A DNA stretch of 18,708 bases from assembly GCA_042088665.1 (NCBI GenBank), contig JBELMB010000098.1:1-18708 (forward strand), in the 5' to 3' direction. Each line of letters starts with the position of its first letter. The stretch's first letter is position 1. The position numbers and the translations under genes are program-made. Origin of the DNA: JBELMB01 sp042088665. Its GTDB lineage: Bacteria > Pseudomonadota > Alphaproteobacteria > Rhodobacterales > Rhodobacteraceae. The notes under the pieces were generated by a model that ran no database searches, was not told the DNA's origin, and worked only from the letters and a program-made list of their open reading frames with translations. Below are positions 1-7,152 of this stretch, in pieces.

Positions 1-1048
1 TCTTGACGTCCTGCGCGCGGGACATGTCGGCGACCAGCACCGCGTCGTTCATGGCCACGGCCATCACGTTGTCCAGCCCGATACCCACCACTTCCATGCG
101 CTCGCTTTCGGCGCGCAAAAGCGTGTTCTGGCAATCGATCGCCGTGGCCCCGTCAGAGGTCACCACGCCGTTTTCGTCAGGCCCGGCCTCGCGCCAGACG
201 GCGTCCCAGCCGCCCAGATCGGACCAGCCGGACGAAAAGGGCACGACGGACAGGTTGTCGGCCTTCTCCATCACCGCATAGTCGATGGAGATATCCTCTG
301 CGTTGCCCCATGGCCCCGCCGCCAGACGCAAGAAGCCCAGATCGGTCTGCGCCGCGTCCAGAGCCGCCTTGACCGGCACCAACAGGCTGGCTGCATATGC
401 CTCGAATGCCGCGACGATATCTGCCGCCTTGAACAGGAAGATGCCCGCATTCCACAGGAAGGTCCCGGCCGCCAGCATCTCTGCCGCGCGGGCCTCGTCG
501 GGCTTTTCGACAAAGCGGGTCAGCTTGACCGGATCGCTCTCGCTCTGGGCCGAAAGCTCAAGATAACCATAGCCGGTCTCGGGGCGGTCCGGCATGATGC
601 CGAACGTCACGAGATCACCGGCAGAGACCGGGTCAAGCCCACGCTCGATGGCATCATGGAAGGCCGCCGTATCGGGCACCACGTGATCCGAGGGGGCCAC
701 CAGCAGCACCGCCTCAGGGTCGGAGGCCTGCGCATGCAGCGCCGCGGCGAGGATCGCGGGCGCGGTGTTGCGCCCTTCGGGCTCGATCAGGATGGCGCCG
801 GGGTCGATGCCGATCGCCTGCAGCTGCTCGGTGACGATAAAACGGAAATCGGAATTGGTCAGAATGAGCGGCGCGGCAAACTTCAGCATCTCCGTTTCAC
901 CGGCGAGACGCATGGCCGAGGCCTGAAACAGCGTCTGTTCCCCGATAAGATTGACGAATTGCTTGGGGTAGCTTTTGCGTGAGAGCGGCCAGAGGCGTGT
1001 GCCCGACCCACCGCAAAGAATGACCGGGGTGATCTGAATCTGTGGCAT
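1..1048 (-). CDS. manC: Mannose-1-phosphate guanylyltransferase, 5' part (C-terminus outside window)
   Basis: Makes GDP-mannose from mannose-1-phosphate and GTP in the cytoplasm, a precursor for exopolysaccharide or for GDP-fucose-type sugars. The reading frame is open from the ATG at 1048 to the window edge (349 codons, no stop). The family is usually about 470 residues, so the C-terminal cupin-like isomerase part, if present, lies outside. The nucleotidyltransferase signature LCGGSGTRLWPLSRKSYPKQ spans residues 11-30; the sugar-binding FVEKP motif is at 179-183, followed by LWNAGIF at about 198-204. A Shine-Dalgarno-like AGGAA lies just upstream of the ATG. It is divergent from rmlD across a 729-bp gene-free region. 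Family assignment is firm. Whether it is bifunctional (ManC/AlgA type with isomerase activity) cannot be judged here. Confidence 0.93.
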   Translation of the reverse strand, partial: MPQIQITPVILCGGSGTRLWPLSRKSYPKQFVNLIGEQTLFQASAMRLAGETEMLKFAAPLILTNSDFRFIVTEQLQAIGIDPGAILIEPEGRNTAPAILAAALHAQASDPEAVLLVAPSDHVVPDTAAFHDAIERGLDPVSAGDLVTFGIMPDRPETGYGYLELSAQSESDPVKLTRFVEKPDEARAAEMLAAGTFLWNAGIFLFKAADIVAAFEAYAASLLVPVKAALDAAQTDLGFLRLAAGPWGNAEDISIDYAVMEKADNLSVVPFSSGWSDLGGWDAVWREAGPDENGVVTSDGATAIDCQNTLLRAESERMEVVGIGLDNVMAVAMNDAVLVADMSRAQDVK

Positions 1049-1427
1049 GAAAATTCCTAAGGGTCGTTCTGTCCGCAGTCTGCATAGCCATGCCCATGTA
1101 AGAGGCAAGCCGAAATAATGGTTAAGCAACCCAAGCCTTCCCGGCAGAGGCGATCTGCCGCGCGTACTGCTCAATTCACCTGCAAATTGTGCCCTTGATG
1201 GCCTCAAAACCAGAGTTTCGGCCCATTGCCCCATGGAAAGACCGGAATCATCCTGCGCACCGCCCTGGGTCGCACCTCCGGATGCGCCCGGACAATCTTC
1301 ATGAGGCATTGCTCACCGGCAGAAACCCTCGCGTGTTCAGCCCCACACACCACACTGGCAGCGCACCACTTAACATAACAATTCCTATGGGTGCGGCCAG
1401 ATGAGTGCAACCAGAGCACCCAAACAC

Positions 1428-1475
1428 TGGCCAGACACGGGCCAGACACGGGCCAGACACGGGCCAGACTGGCCC
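1428..1475. repeat. 11-bp tandem repeat array ending in a palindrome
   Basis: Four tandem copies of an 11-bp unit GGGCCAGACAC start at 1428, 1439, 1450 and 1461. The first has T for the first G. The last runs into the perfect interrupted palindrome GGGCCAG-A-CTGGCCC (1461-1475). The period is about one helical turn, so all copies face the same side of the DNA. It lies in the divergent manC/rmlD spacer. The role is unknown: a protein-binding array or slippage-prone sequence are both possible. Confidence 0.85.
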
Positions 1476-1650
1476 CTGCCCCGGCGCCAGTCCATGGAAA
1501 CCACCAGATCCCCCACGGCTTCCCCGACGGGTCTGGCCCCTCTGACCGCCACTTTCGCGCAGGCACCGGATAGATCCGGACCCGCCCCGGTCGGGCTTTT
1601 GCCTTGACAGCTCCGCGACATCCCCCGCACTCAGGTCTCACGTCCGTGGC

Positions 1651-1689
1651 GTGTATTCTGGCCGTGTATTCCGGCTGTGTATTCCGGGC
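1651..1689. repeat. 13-bp direct repeat, three copies
   Basis: GTGTATTCTGGCC (1651-1663), GTGTATTCCGGCT (1664-1676) and GTGTATTCCGGGC (1677-1689) follow one another without spacers, 89 bp upstream of the rmlD start. The invariant core is GTGTATTC. Placement directly upstream of the rhamnose genes makes a regulator-binding role plausible, but nothing else supports it. Confidence 0.8.
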
Positions 1690-1777
1690 CCATACCCGGC
1701 CCCGGAAACGGATCCGATCCCCGGCAAACAGGGGCAGAAACGGGGGTCAAAACGGGCGATTTGAGAGCGAGGGCAAC

Positions 1778-2641
1778 ATGATTCTGGTCTTTGGACAAAA
1801 CGGGCAAGTGGCCCGGGAACTGGCGCGGCAGGCAGAGGTCACCGCCCTTGGGCGTGCGCAGGCAGACCTGATGACGCAAGGCGCCGCCGAGGCCGCCATC
1901 GCTGCACACCGCCCCACGCTGGTCATCAATGCCGCCGCCTGGACCGCCGTCGACAAGGCCGAGGAAGAGACCACGGCCGCCACCCGGCTGAACACCACCG
2001 CCCCCGGCGAAATGGCCCGGGCCTGCGCGGCACGCGGCATCCCCTTCCTGCATGTCTCCACCGATTACGTCTTTGACGGCAGCGGCACGCACCCCCGCGC
2101 CGAGACAGAGGCCACCGCCCCCCTGAACGCCTATGGCCGGGGCAAGCTGGCGGGCGAGGCCGCCGTGCACGCCGCGGGCGGGCCACATGCGATCCTGCGC
2201 ACCTCATGGGTGTTCTCCGCCTTTGGCGCCAACTTCGTAAAGACCATGCTGCGGCTTGGTGCGACCCGCGATCACCTGACCATCGTCGCAGACCAGATCG
2301 GCGGTCCCACCCCCGCCGCAGACATTGCCGCCACGCTGCTGCAGATGGGCGCCGCGATGCAGGCCGATACGCAGGCCCATGCCGAGGCCAGCACCTTGGG
2401 CGGGCTCTATCACTACGCCGGCGCGCCAGAGACCAGCTGGGCCGGTTTCGCCCGCGAGATCTTTGCCCAGGCGGGGCTGTCCGTGACGGTCGAGGACATC
2501 CCCACCTCCGACTATCCGACCCCGGCGCAGCGCCCGCTCAATTCCCGTCTGAATTGCGCCAAACTGGCGGCGGATTTCGGTATTAGCCAACCCGCATGGC
2601 CAGAGGGTCTGGCCAGGGTGTTAAAGGACATGACCGCATGA
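1778..2641 (+). CDS. rmlD: dTDP-4-dehydrorhamnose reductase
   Basis: Last step of dTDP-L-rhamnose synthesis: NAD(P)H-dependent reduction of dTDP-4-keto-L-rhamnose. The protein is 287 residues, normal for the family. The Rossmann motif at the N-terminus is GQNGQV (6-11). STDYVFDG is at 94-101 and the catalytic Tyr/Lys pair is Y119-x3-K123. The frame is open for 58 codons further upstream, but that stretch is unlike RmlD. The ATG at 1778 has GAGGG four bases upstream and begins exactly at the conserved MILVFG, so I chose it. The stop overlaps the rmlA start (ATGA at 2638-2641), implying translational coupling. Family and function are firm. Confidence 0.95.
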   Translation: MILVFGQNGQVARELARQAEVTALGRAQADLMTQGAAEAAIAAHRPTLVINAAAWTAVDKAEEETTAATRLNTTAPGEMARACAARGIPFLHVSTDYVFDGSGTHPRAETEATAPLNAYGRGKLAGEAAVHAAGGPHAILRTSWVFSAFGANFVKTMLRLGATRDHLTIVADQIGGPTPAADIAATLLQMGAAMQADTQAHAEASTLGGLYHYAGAPETSWAGFAREIFAQAGLSVTVEDIPTSDYPTPAQRPLNSRLNCAKLAADFGISQPAWPEGLARVLKDMTA

Positions 2642-3516
2642 CAGGCAACGCACGCAAAGGCATCATCCTGGCCGGAGGCTCCGGCACGCGGCTTTACCCG
2701 ATCACCATGGGCGTGTCGAAACAGCTTCTGCCGGTCTACGACAAGCCGATGATCTACTTCCCGCTCTCGGTGCTGATGCTGACCGGGATCCGCGATATCT
2801 GCATCATCACCACGCCGCAGGACCAGGATCAGTTCCGCCGCACCCTCGGCGACGGCAGCCAATGGGGCGTCTCGCTGACCTATATCCAGCAGCCCTCCCC
2901 CGACGGGCTGGCACAGGCCTACCTGCTGGCCGAGGACTTCCTTGACGGCGCCCCCAGCGCCATGGTCCTGGGCGACAACATCTTTTTCGGGCACGGGCTG
3001 CCGGAGCAACTGCGCGCCGCACGCGATCAGGACACCGGCGGCACGGTCTTTGGCTACCGGGTGGCCGATCCCGAACGCTACGGCGTGGTGGATTTCGGCC
3101 CCGACGGCACCGTGCGGCAGATCATCGAGAAACCGCAAAAGGCCCCCTCCCCCTATGCGGTCACCGGGCTTTACTTTCTCGACGGCTCGGCGCCGGACCG
3201 GGCGCGGCAGGTCACGCCCTCCGCCCGTGGCGAGTTGGAGATCACCAGCCTGCTGGAAAGCTATCTCAACGACGGGTTGTTGCAGGTGTGCCAGCTGGGC
3301 CGCGGCTATGCCTGGCTCGATACAGGCACCCATGCCTCGATGCTGGATGCGGGCAACTTCGTGCGGACCCTGTCGGAACGGCAGAGCCAGCAGGTCGGCT
3401 GCCCCGAGGAGATCGCATGGGAAAACGGCTGGATCGATGAAGACGCGCTGCTGGCCCGGGCAGAGCTGTTCCGCAAGACCCAGTACGGAAAGTACCTCAA
3501 GGGATTGGTAGAGTAA
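2638..3516 (+). CDS. rmlA: Glucose-1-phosphate thymidylyltransferase
   Basis: First step of dTDP-L-rhamnose synthesis: glucose-1-phosphate plus dTTP gives dTDP-glucose; usually feedback-inhibited by dTDP-rhamnose. The 292-residue protein matches the usual RmlA length. The nucleotide-binding signature LAGGSGTRLYP is at 11-21, SKQLLPVYDKPMIYFPLSVL at 27-46, and the metal/sugar-site GDNIFFGHGL begins at 112. The start overlaps the rmlD stop by ATGA; the frame is open 14 codons upstream, but those lie inside rmlD and are not needed. rmlA is the second and last gene of the plus-strand rmlDA pair and runs toward rmlB, with a 113-bp spacer containing hairpins. Confidence 0.96.
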   Translation: MTGNARKGIILAGGSGTRLYPITMGVSKQLLPVYDKPMIYFPLSVLMLTGIRDICIITTPQDQDQFRRTLGDGSQWGVSLTYIQQPSPDGLAQAYLLAEDFLDGAPSAMVLGDNIFFGHGLPEQLRAARDQDTGGTVFGYRVADPERYGVVDFGPDGTVRQIIEKPQKAPSPYAVTGLYFLDGSAPDRARQVTPSARGELEITSLLESYLNDGLLQVCQLGRGYAWLDTGTHASMLDAGNFVRTLSERQSQQVGCPEEIAWENGWIDEDALLARAELFRKTQYGKYLKGLVE

Positions 3517-3545
3517 CGCCCACTGTCTTGAAGCGGGCCCCTATC

Positions 3546-3562
3546 TGACCTGCCTCAGGTCA
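3546..3562. other. Small inverted repeat after rmlA
   Basis: Seven-base perfect arms, TGACCTG and CAGGTCA, around a three-base loop CCT, 30 bp past the rmlA stop. No T-run follows on either strand. It could help 3'-end formation or be a weak operator. Confidence 0.35.
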
Positions 3563-3610
3563 AGATCAGACCAAGATCGGACCCCGGGCCAGCCCAAAAA
3601 CGTCCCGCCC

Positions 3611-3634
3611 CCTGAACGGTGCGCCCCGTTCAGG
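3611..3634. terminator. Shared hairpin between convergent rmlA and rmlB
   Basis: Perfect 9-bp stem CCTGAACGG / CCGTTCAGG with a six-base loop, located where the two rml pairs converge. The rmlB stop codon (3630-3632) lies inside the right arm. There is no long T-run on the plus-strand side, so intrinsic termination is inferred from structure and position only. It may serve both transcripts. Confidence 0.45.
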
Positions 3635-4685
3635 ACCCTTCCTTGAGCCCCAGCCGTTCCCCGACGCCGCCACGGTCCATCAGCGCCTGCCACCAGGCGC
3701 GGTTGTCCAGATACCAGGCCACGGTCTTTGCCAGCCCTTCCTCGACGGTGACCGAGGGGCGCCAGCCCAGCTCCTCGCGGATCCGCGACGGATCGATGGC
3801 ATAGCGTGCGTCATGGCCCGGGCGGTCGGTCACGAAGGTGATCAGATCCGCATAAGGCCCTTCGGCGCGGGGCTGCATCCGGTCGAGGATCCCGCAGATG
3901 GTGCGCACCAGCTCCAGGTTCGACCGCTCGTTCTCGCCGCCGATGTTGTAACTGCGCCCCAGCGCGCCCTTCTGCACCACATGCAGCAGCGCCTCGGCGT
4001 GGTCTTCCACGTACAACCAGTCCCGCACATTCGACCCGTCGCCGTAGATCGGCAAGGGCTTGCCCGCGAGCGCGTTCAGGATCACCACGGGGATCAGCTT
4101 TTCGGGAAAGTGATAGGGTCCGTAGTTGTTGGAACAATTGCTCAGCACCACCGGCAGACCGTAGGTCTCGTGCCAGGCGCGCACCAGGTGGTCGCTGGCC
4201 GCCTTCGAGGCGGAATAGGGCGAGCGCGGATCATAGGGCGTGTCTTCGGTGAATTGCACGGCGGGATCGGCAGGCAACGAGCCAAAGACCTCATCGGTGG
4301 AGATGTGGTGAAAGCGAAACGCCTCCGGCCTCCCCTGCCCCACCCAGAAGCTGCGCGCCGCTTCGAGCATGTTGTAGGTGCCGGTGATATTGGTCTCGAT
4401 GAAATCACCCGGCCCGTCGATGGACCGGTCCACATGGCTTTCAGCCGCCAGATGCATCACCGCCTCCGGCTGGTGCGCGGCCAGGATCCGGTCCAATGCG
4501 CCACGGTCACGGATGTCGGCCTGCTCAAAGGCGTAGCCCGGGTGATCGGCAACCGAGGCCACGTTGTCGAGGCAGGCGGCATAGGTCAGCGCATCAAGGT
4601 TCACCACCTCGTGGCCCTGTGCGATGGCACGGCGGACCACCGCCGAGCCGATGAACCCGGCCCCGCCGGTCACCAGCAGTTTCAT
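3630..4685 (-). CDS. rmlB: dTDP-glucose 4,6-dehydratase
   Basis: Second step of dTDP-rhamnose synthesis: NAD-dependent conversion of dTDP-glucose to dTDP-4-keto-6-deoxyglucose. The 351-residue product has the family length. The short-chain dehydrogenase Rossmann motif GGAGFIG is at 7-13, HLAAESHVDRSI at about 78-89, the RmlB-specific STDEVFG at 129-135, and the catalytic pair Y157-x3-K161 within PYSASK. NCSNNYGPYHFPEKLIP follows in the substrate-binding part. The ATG overlaps the rmlC stop (ATGA), so rmlC-rmlB is a coupled pair transcribed toward rmlDA. Assignment is firm. Confidence 0.96.
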   Translation of the reverse strand: MKLLVTGGAGFIGSAVVRRAIAQGHEVVNLDALTYAACLDNVASVADHPGYAFEQADIRDRGALDRILAAHQPEAVMHLAAESHVDRSIDGPGDFIETNITGTYNMLEAARSFWVGQGRPEAFRFHHISTDEVFGSLPADPAVQFTEDTPYDPRSPYSASKAASDHLVRAWHETYGLPVVLSNCSNNYGPYHFPEKLIPVVILNALAGKPLPIYGDGSNVRDWLYVEDHAEALLHVVQKGALGRSYNIGGENERSNLELVRTICGILDRMQPRAEGPYADLITFVTDRPGHDARYAIDPSRIREELGWRPSVTVEEGLAKTVAWYLDNRAWWQALMDRGGVGERLGLKEGS

Positions 4686-5245
4686 GGCGTTTCCCAGGTG
4701 AAAGGATTGTCGATCTCTGACAGGCGCGGGGCTGCGGCGTCCTTGTCCGAAAGCAGCGGCGCGTCTGACAGACCCCAGTCCACGCCGATCTCCGGGTCAT
4801 CCCAGGCCACGGCCCCGTCACAGTCGGGGGCGTAGTAGTCGCTGCACTTATAAATGATCTCCGTGTCCGGCACGCGTGTGACGAAGCCATGCAGGAAACC
4901 TGCTGGGATCATCAATTGCCGACCGTTCTCAAAGCTCAGATCGACACCGATCCATTGCCCGTAGGTGGAGGAGCCCTTCCGGATGTCCACCGCCACATCA
5001 TAAAGCGCGCCACGACCGCAGCGCACCAGTTTTGCCTGTGCATGGGGGGGACGCTGGTAATGCAACCCGCGCAATGTGCCGGGGGTCATCGACAGGGAGT
5101 GGTTGTCCTGCACGAAATCGATGTCGAGACCAGCCTCCGCCATCCGGGCCCGGTTCCAACTCTCACTGAAAAATCCCCGCGTATCGCCAAAGCGTTTCGG
5201 GGTCAGGATCAACACGCCCGGCAGGGCCGTTTCCTCAATCTGCAC
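4682..5245 (-). CDS. rmlC: dTDP-4-dehydrorhamnose 3,5-epimerase
   Basis: Third step of dTDP-rhamnose synthesis, a cofactor-free double epimerisation by a cupin-fold dimer. The chosen start is GTG at 5245, giving 187 residues, the usual length. GAGG sits eight bases upstream, and the protein then begins right at the conserved N-terminal strand. An ATG at 5320 in the same frame would add 25 residues not expected in RmlC. Seen motifs are DTRGFFSE (21-28), QDNHSLS (46-52), RGLHYQ with the active-site His62 (59-64), and IPAGFLHGF (113-121). It ends with the family-like DNPFTWETP. The stop overlaps the rmlB start. The promoter must lie between here and the iterons at 5484. Confidence 0.93.
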   Translation of the reverse strand: MQIEETALPGVLILTPKRFGDTRGFFSESWNRARMAEAGLDIDFVQDNHSLSMTPGTLRGLHYQRPPHAQAKLVRCGRGALYDVAVDIRKGSSTYGQWIGVDLSFENGRQLMIPAGFLHGFVTRVPDTEIIYKCSDYYAPDCDGAVAWDDPEIGVDWGLSDAPLLSDKDAAAPRLSEIDNPFTWETP

Positions 5246-5366
5246 TGGTCTCGCCTCATCTGTGTTGTTGCGCCCTGCCCTATCAAACCTGTGAGACCTG
5301 CCCAAAGGGCTTTTTGTCATGGCACAGGCGGTGCGTGGATCATCATGCCTTTCGTGCAGGGCATTT

Positions 5367-5399
5367 GGGGCTTTCCGGGGGCTTTCTGGGGCCTTCCCC
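5367..5399. repeat. 11-bp direct repeat, three copies
   Basis: GGGGCTTTCCG (5367-5377), GGGGCTTTCTG (5378-5388) and the diverged GGGCCTTCCCC (5389-5399) are head-to-tail. The unit equals about one helical turn. They lie about 120 bp upstream of rmlC and just before the AT-rich edge of the origin. Function unknown. Confidence 0.6.
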
Positions 5400-5483
5400 G
5401 TGTTAGATATGTGTTAAATCAAGTGTTACGCCCTCTCAGAGGCCGTTTTTCCCCTTCGCAAACAAAGACTTGCCCGGACCCCC

Positions 5484-5547
5484 CGTGTGTAAAGTGGTGA
5501 TTCTGCGTGTGCAAAGTGGTGATTCCCCGTGTGCAAAGTGGTGATTC
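5484..5547 (+). repeat. Iteron group A, three copies, 22-bp period
   Basis: Three nearly identical 20-bp repeats start at 5484, 5506 and 5528, exactly 22 bp apart (two helical turns). The shared word is CGTGTGCAAAGTGGTGATTC; the first copy has T for the C at position 7. Spacers are two bases. The identical phase means an initiator would bind all three on the same face. Confidence 0.88.
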
Positions 5548-5557
5548 CCGAATCGGC

Positions 5558-5566
5558 TGTGGAAAA
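5558..5566 (-). promoter_or_regulatory. DnaA-box-like 9-mer
   Basis: TGTGGAAAA on the plus strand (TTTTCCACA on the minus strand) differs by one base from the DnaA box TTATCCACA. It sits between the two iteron groups, a usual position for a DnaA site in iteron plasmids. A single 9-mer with one mismatch could be chance. Confidence 0.4.
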
Positions 5567-5620
5567 CCCTTGAGAACAGGCCTCCAACCATTTGAAACCA
5601 GAGTCCTTTTGACCTGCAAG

Positions 5621-5716
5621 CGTGTGTGAAGTGTCGTAGCCCCGTGTGCGAAGTGTCGTTTTCGCCTTGGCGTGTGTGAAGTGTCGTTGTACGCTGCACC
5701 GTGTGTGAAGTGTCGT
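5621..5716 (+). repeat. Iteron group B, four copies
   Basis: Four copies of the 17-bp word CGTGTGTGAAGTGTCGT start at 5621, 5643, 5671 and 5700 (second copy has C at position 7). Spacings are 22, 28 and 29 bp, so this group is less regular than group A. Both groups share CGTGTGy-rAAGTG in the same orientation but differ in the tail (GTGATTC versus TCGT). This suggests the same initiator with two affinities, or duplication followed by divergence. Confidence 0.87.
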
Positions 5717-5883
5717 TGTTCCACGGGGGCCTTTTGCGCAGGGCGCCCGCCCTGATCACTGGCTGAAACCCGGGTTAAAGCATTGGCCAAACACCTGTTC
5801 GGGCCCCGTCACGGCCCACCGGCGCTGCCGCGAAGCCGCCCGGACAAGTCAGGTCCCGGGATCCGCCCGGTCCACCACCCGCC

Positions 5884-6008
5884 CCGAAGCGGGCCACAAA
5901 CCCGCCCTGAAGCCGCGCAGCGACAGGGCACACAACCCGCCCCAGGCCGCAAAGCGGCAGGGCAAGCAACCAGCCCTCAAGCAGCAAAGCGGTAGGGCAA
6001 GCAACCAG
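5884..6008 (+). repeat. Decaying ~35-bp direct repeats in the repA leader
   Basis: Two 25-bp copies at 5949-5973 and 5984-6008 differ at a single base and are 35 bp apart. Weaker versions of the same pattern (AGCGRCAGGGCA followed by CAACCCGCC) precede them from about 5884. The last copy ends in the AGAGG that serves as the repA ribosome site. Repeats running into a rep ribosome site raise the possibility of RNA-level or RepA-mediated control of initiator synthesis. Confidence 0.7.
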
Positions 6009-6016
6009 AGGCCCCG

Positions 6017-7045
6017 ATGACCACGAATTATCCGCTTCTGCCCGACCGGCACCCGCAGGGCGACTTCTTCGTCTGCGACATCCTCGATGCAGCCCCCAAA
6101 GGCGACATGGGCTCCATGGAGCACCCGATCTTCTCGCTCTCGACAAAGCCCGACACCCGCCCCCGCCGCTACGAGCACAAGGGTGTCACGATCGAGATCA
6201 AGCCCTCCATCGACGGGCTGGCCACGGTGCACGACCGCGACGTGCTGATCTACTGCATCTCCTCGCTGATCAAGGGCATGAACGAGGGCCGCGAGCCCCA
6301 GCAGGTGATCCGCTTTCAGGCCGCGGACCTGCTGAAGGCCACCAACCGCATGACCACCGGGCGCGGCTATTCGCTGCTCAAGGCCGCGATGGAACGGCTG
6401 GCGGGGACGCGGATCTCGACCAATATCACCACCGGCGGGCAGGAAATCTTTGAGACCTTCGGCCTGATCGAACGCGCGCGCATCGTGCGCGAAACCCGCG
6501 ACGGCCGCATGCAGGAGGTCGAAGTCAAACTGTCCGACTGGGTCTTCAACGCGATCCGCGCGCATGAGGTGCTGACCCTGAGCCGGGAATACTTCCGGCT
6601 GCGCAAACCGCTGGAACGGCGGATCTACGAACTGGCCCGCAAGCATTGCGGACGGCAGCGGGAATGGCGCTGTTCCATGGCGGTGCTGCAAAAGAAATGC
6701 GGCTCCGGCTCGACGCTGCGGGAATTCCGGCGGCTGGTCGCCGCGATCGCCAAGGAGGATTGCGAGTACAACCACATGCCCGACTACCGCATCCGCATCG
6801 ACGAGACCCGCGACCAACTGGTCGCCACCGGGCGCGGCACCGTGGGCCCCGAGGCCGGGACGGTCGTGGCGATTCCGCCGCTTGACCCGGATGTCTACGA
6901 CATGGCGCGCGCCGCCGCGCCGGGCTGGGACGTGCGTCTGATCGAACAGGAATGGCGCGACTGGGCCTCCGAGGTGCCGCGCAATCCGGAAATGGCCTTT
7001 CTCGGCTTTTGCCGCAAATGGGTGCAGCAACGCGGCACGCCGTAA
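6017..7045 (+). CDS. repA: Plasmid replication initiator RepA (RPA family)
   Basis: Predicted to bind the upstream iterons and open the origin for plasmid replication. The 342-residue protein resembles the 'replication initiator protein A' family found on Rhodobacteraceae extrachromosomal replicons. I recognise the stretches YEHKGVTIEIKPS, DRDVLIYCISSLIKGMNEG, a winged-helix-like segment TNRMTTGRGYSLLKAAMERL and LSREYFRLRKPLERRIYELA. It ends with a helical CRKWVQQRG tail. The ATG at 6017 follows AGAGG (6008-6012), at the end of a direct repeat. Seven iterons lie 300-530 bp upstream, which strongly supports the assignment. The next gene, a sugar-nucleotide epimerase, starts 107 bp downstream on the same strand. 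Subtype (RepA-I versus others) is inferred from the rhamnose context, not measured. Confidence 0.88.
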   Translation: MTTNYPLLPDRHPQGDFFVCDILDAAPKGDMGSMEHPIFSLSTKPDTRPRRYEHKGVTIEIKPSIDGLATVHDRDVLIYCISSLIKGMNEGREPQQVIRFQAADLLKATNRMTTGRGYSLLKAAMERLAGTRISTNITTGGQEIFETFGLIERARIVRETRDGRMQEVEVKLSDWVFNAIRAHEVLTLSREYFRLRKPLERRIYELARKHCGRQREWRCSMAVLQKKCGSGSTLREFRRLVAAIAKEDCEYNHMPDYRIRIDETRDQLVATGRGTVGPEAGTVVAIPPLDPDVYDMARAAAPGWDVRLIEQEWRDWASEVPRNPEMAFLGFCRKWVQQRGTP

Positions 7046-7152
7046 ACCGCGCCGCAAGACCTGCGCGGGCAAAGGTGCCACAGGGGGAAGCAGCCCCCTG
7101 CCCTTGCACCCCGCCCGAATGCGGGCCAAGGACACCGCAGGAGGCCCGTCCC

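Larger units (their letters stand above)
1049..1777. other. Divergent intergenic region manC / rmlD
   Basis: No credible gene. Overlapping open frames on both strands here have proline/arginine-rich, out-of-phase translations typical of GC-rich shadow frames. The stretch next to manC (about 1090-1200) is relatively AT-rich and is the likely promoter side for that gene. The rest holds an 11-bp tandem array (1428-1475) and a 13-bp triple repeat (1651-1689), listed separately. I could not assign a convincing -35/-10 pair. Confidence 0.6.
5400..5716. other. Candidate vegetative origin (oriV) with two iteron groups
   Basis: The region combines the parts expected of an iteron-controlled origin next to a rep gene. 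An AT-rich segment at 5400-5428 has three GTGTTA words at 5400, 5411 and 5423 and is a possible unwinding site. Seven same-orientation iterons follow. A 70-bp spacer between the two iteron groups carries TGTGGAAAA (5558-5566), one base from a DnaA box (TGTGGATAA). repA starts 300 bp downstream. The origin role is inferred from this architecture; binding by RepA or DnaA is not shown by sequence alone. Confidence 0.7.
5246..6016. other. Gene-free replication-control region between rmlC and repA
   Basis: There is no gene. From left to right it holds the rmlC promoter side, an 11-bp triple repeat (5367-5399), an AT-rich stretch with three GTGTTA words (5400-5428), two iteron groups (5484-5547 and 5621-5716) around a DnaA-box-like site, and decaying direct repeats leading into the repA ribosome site (about 5880-6008). 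The repetitive translations seen here in open frames (His-Phe-Thr-His-Gly repeats) come from the iterons and are not proteins. Confidence 0.75.

Noticed and set aside
1604..1777. N-terminal extension of RmlD from an upstream ATG
   Set aside because: The added 58 residues cover the 13-bp tandem repeats and are not part of the RmlD fold; the ATG at 1778 has a ribosome site and begins at the conserved first strand.
5484..5716. Regular repeats that could be mistaken for a CRISPR array
   Set aside because: Spacers are 2-12 bases, far too short. Repeats are 17-20 bp and sit just upstream of repA, so iterons explain them.
5419..5790. Minus-strand frames with repeated His-Phe-Thr-His-Gly peptides
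   Set aside because: The peptide repeats are simply the iterons translated; no ribosome site and no family resemblance.
6952..7152. N-terminal extension of the epimerase
   Set aside because: It overlaps the end of repA in another frame, and the ATG at 7153 has a perfect AGGAGG at ideal spacing.
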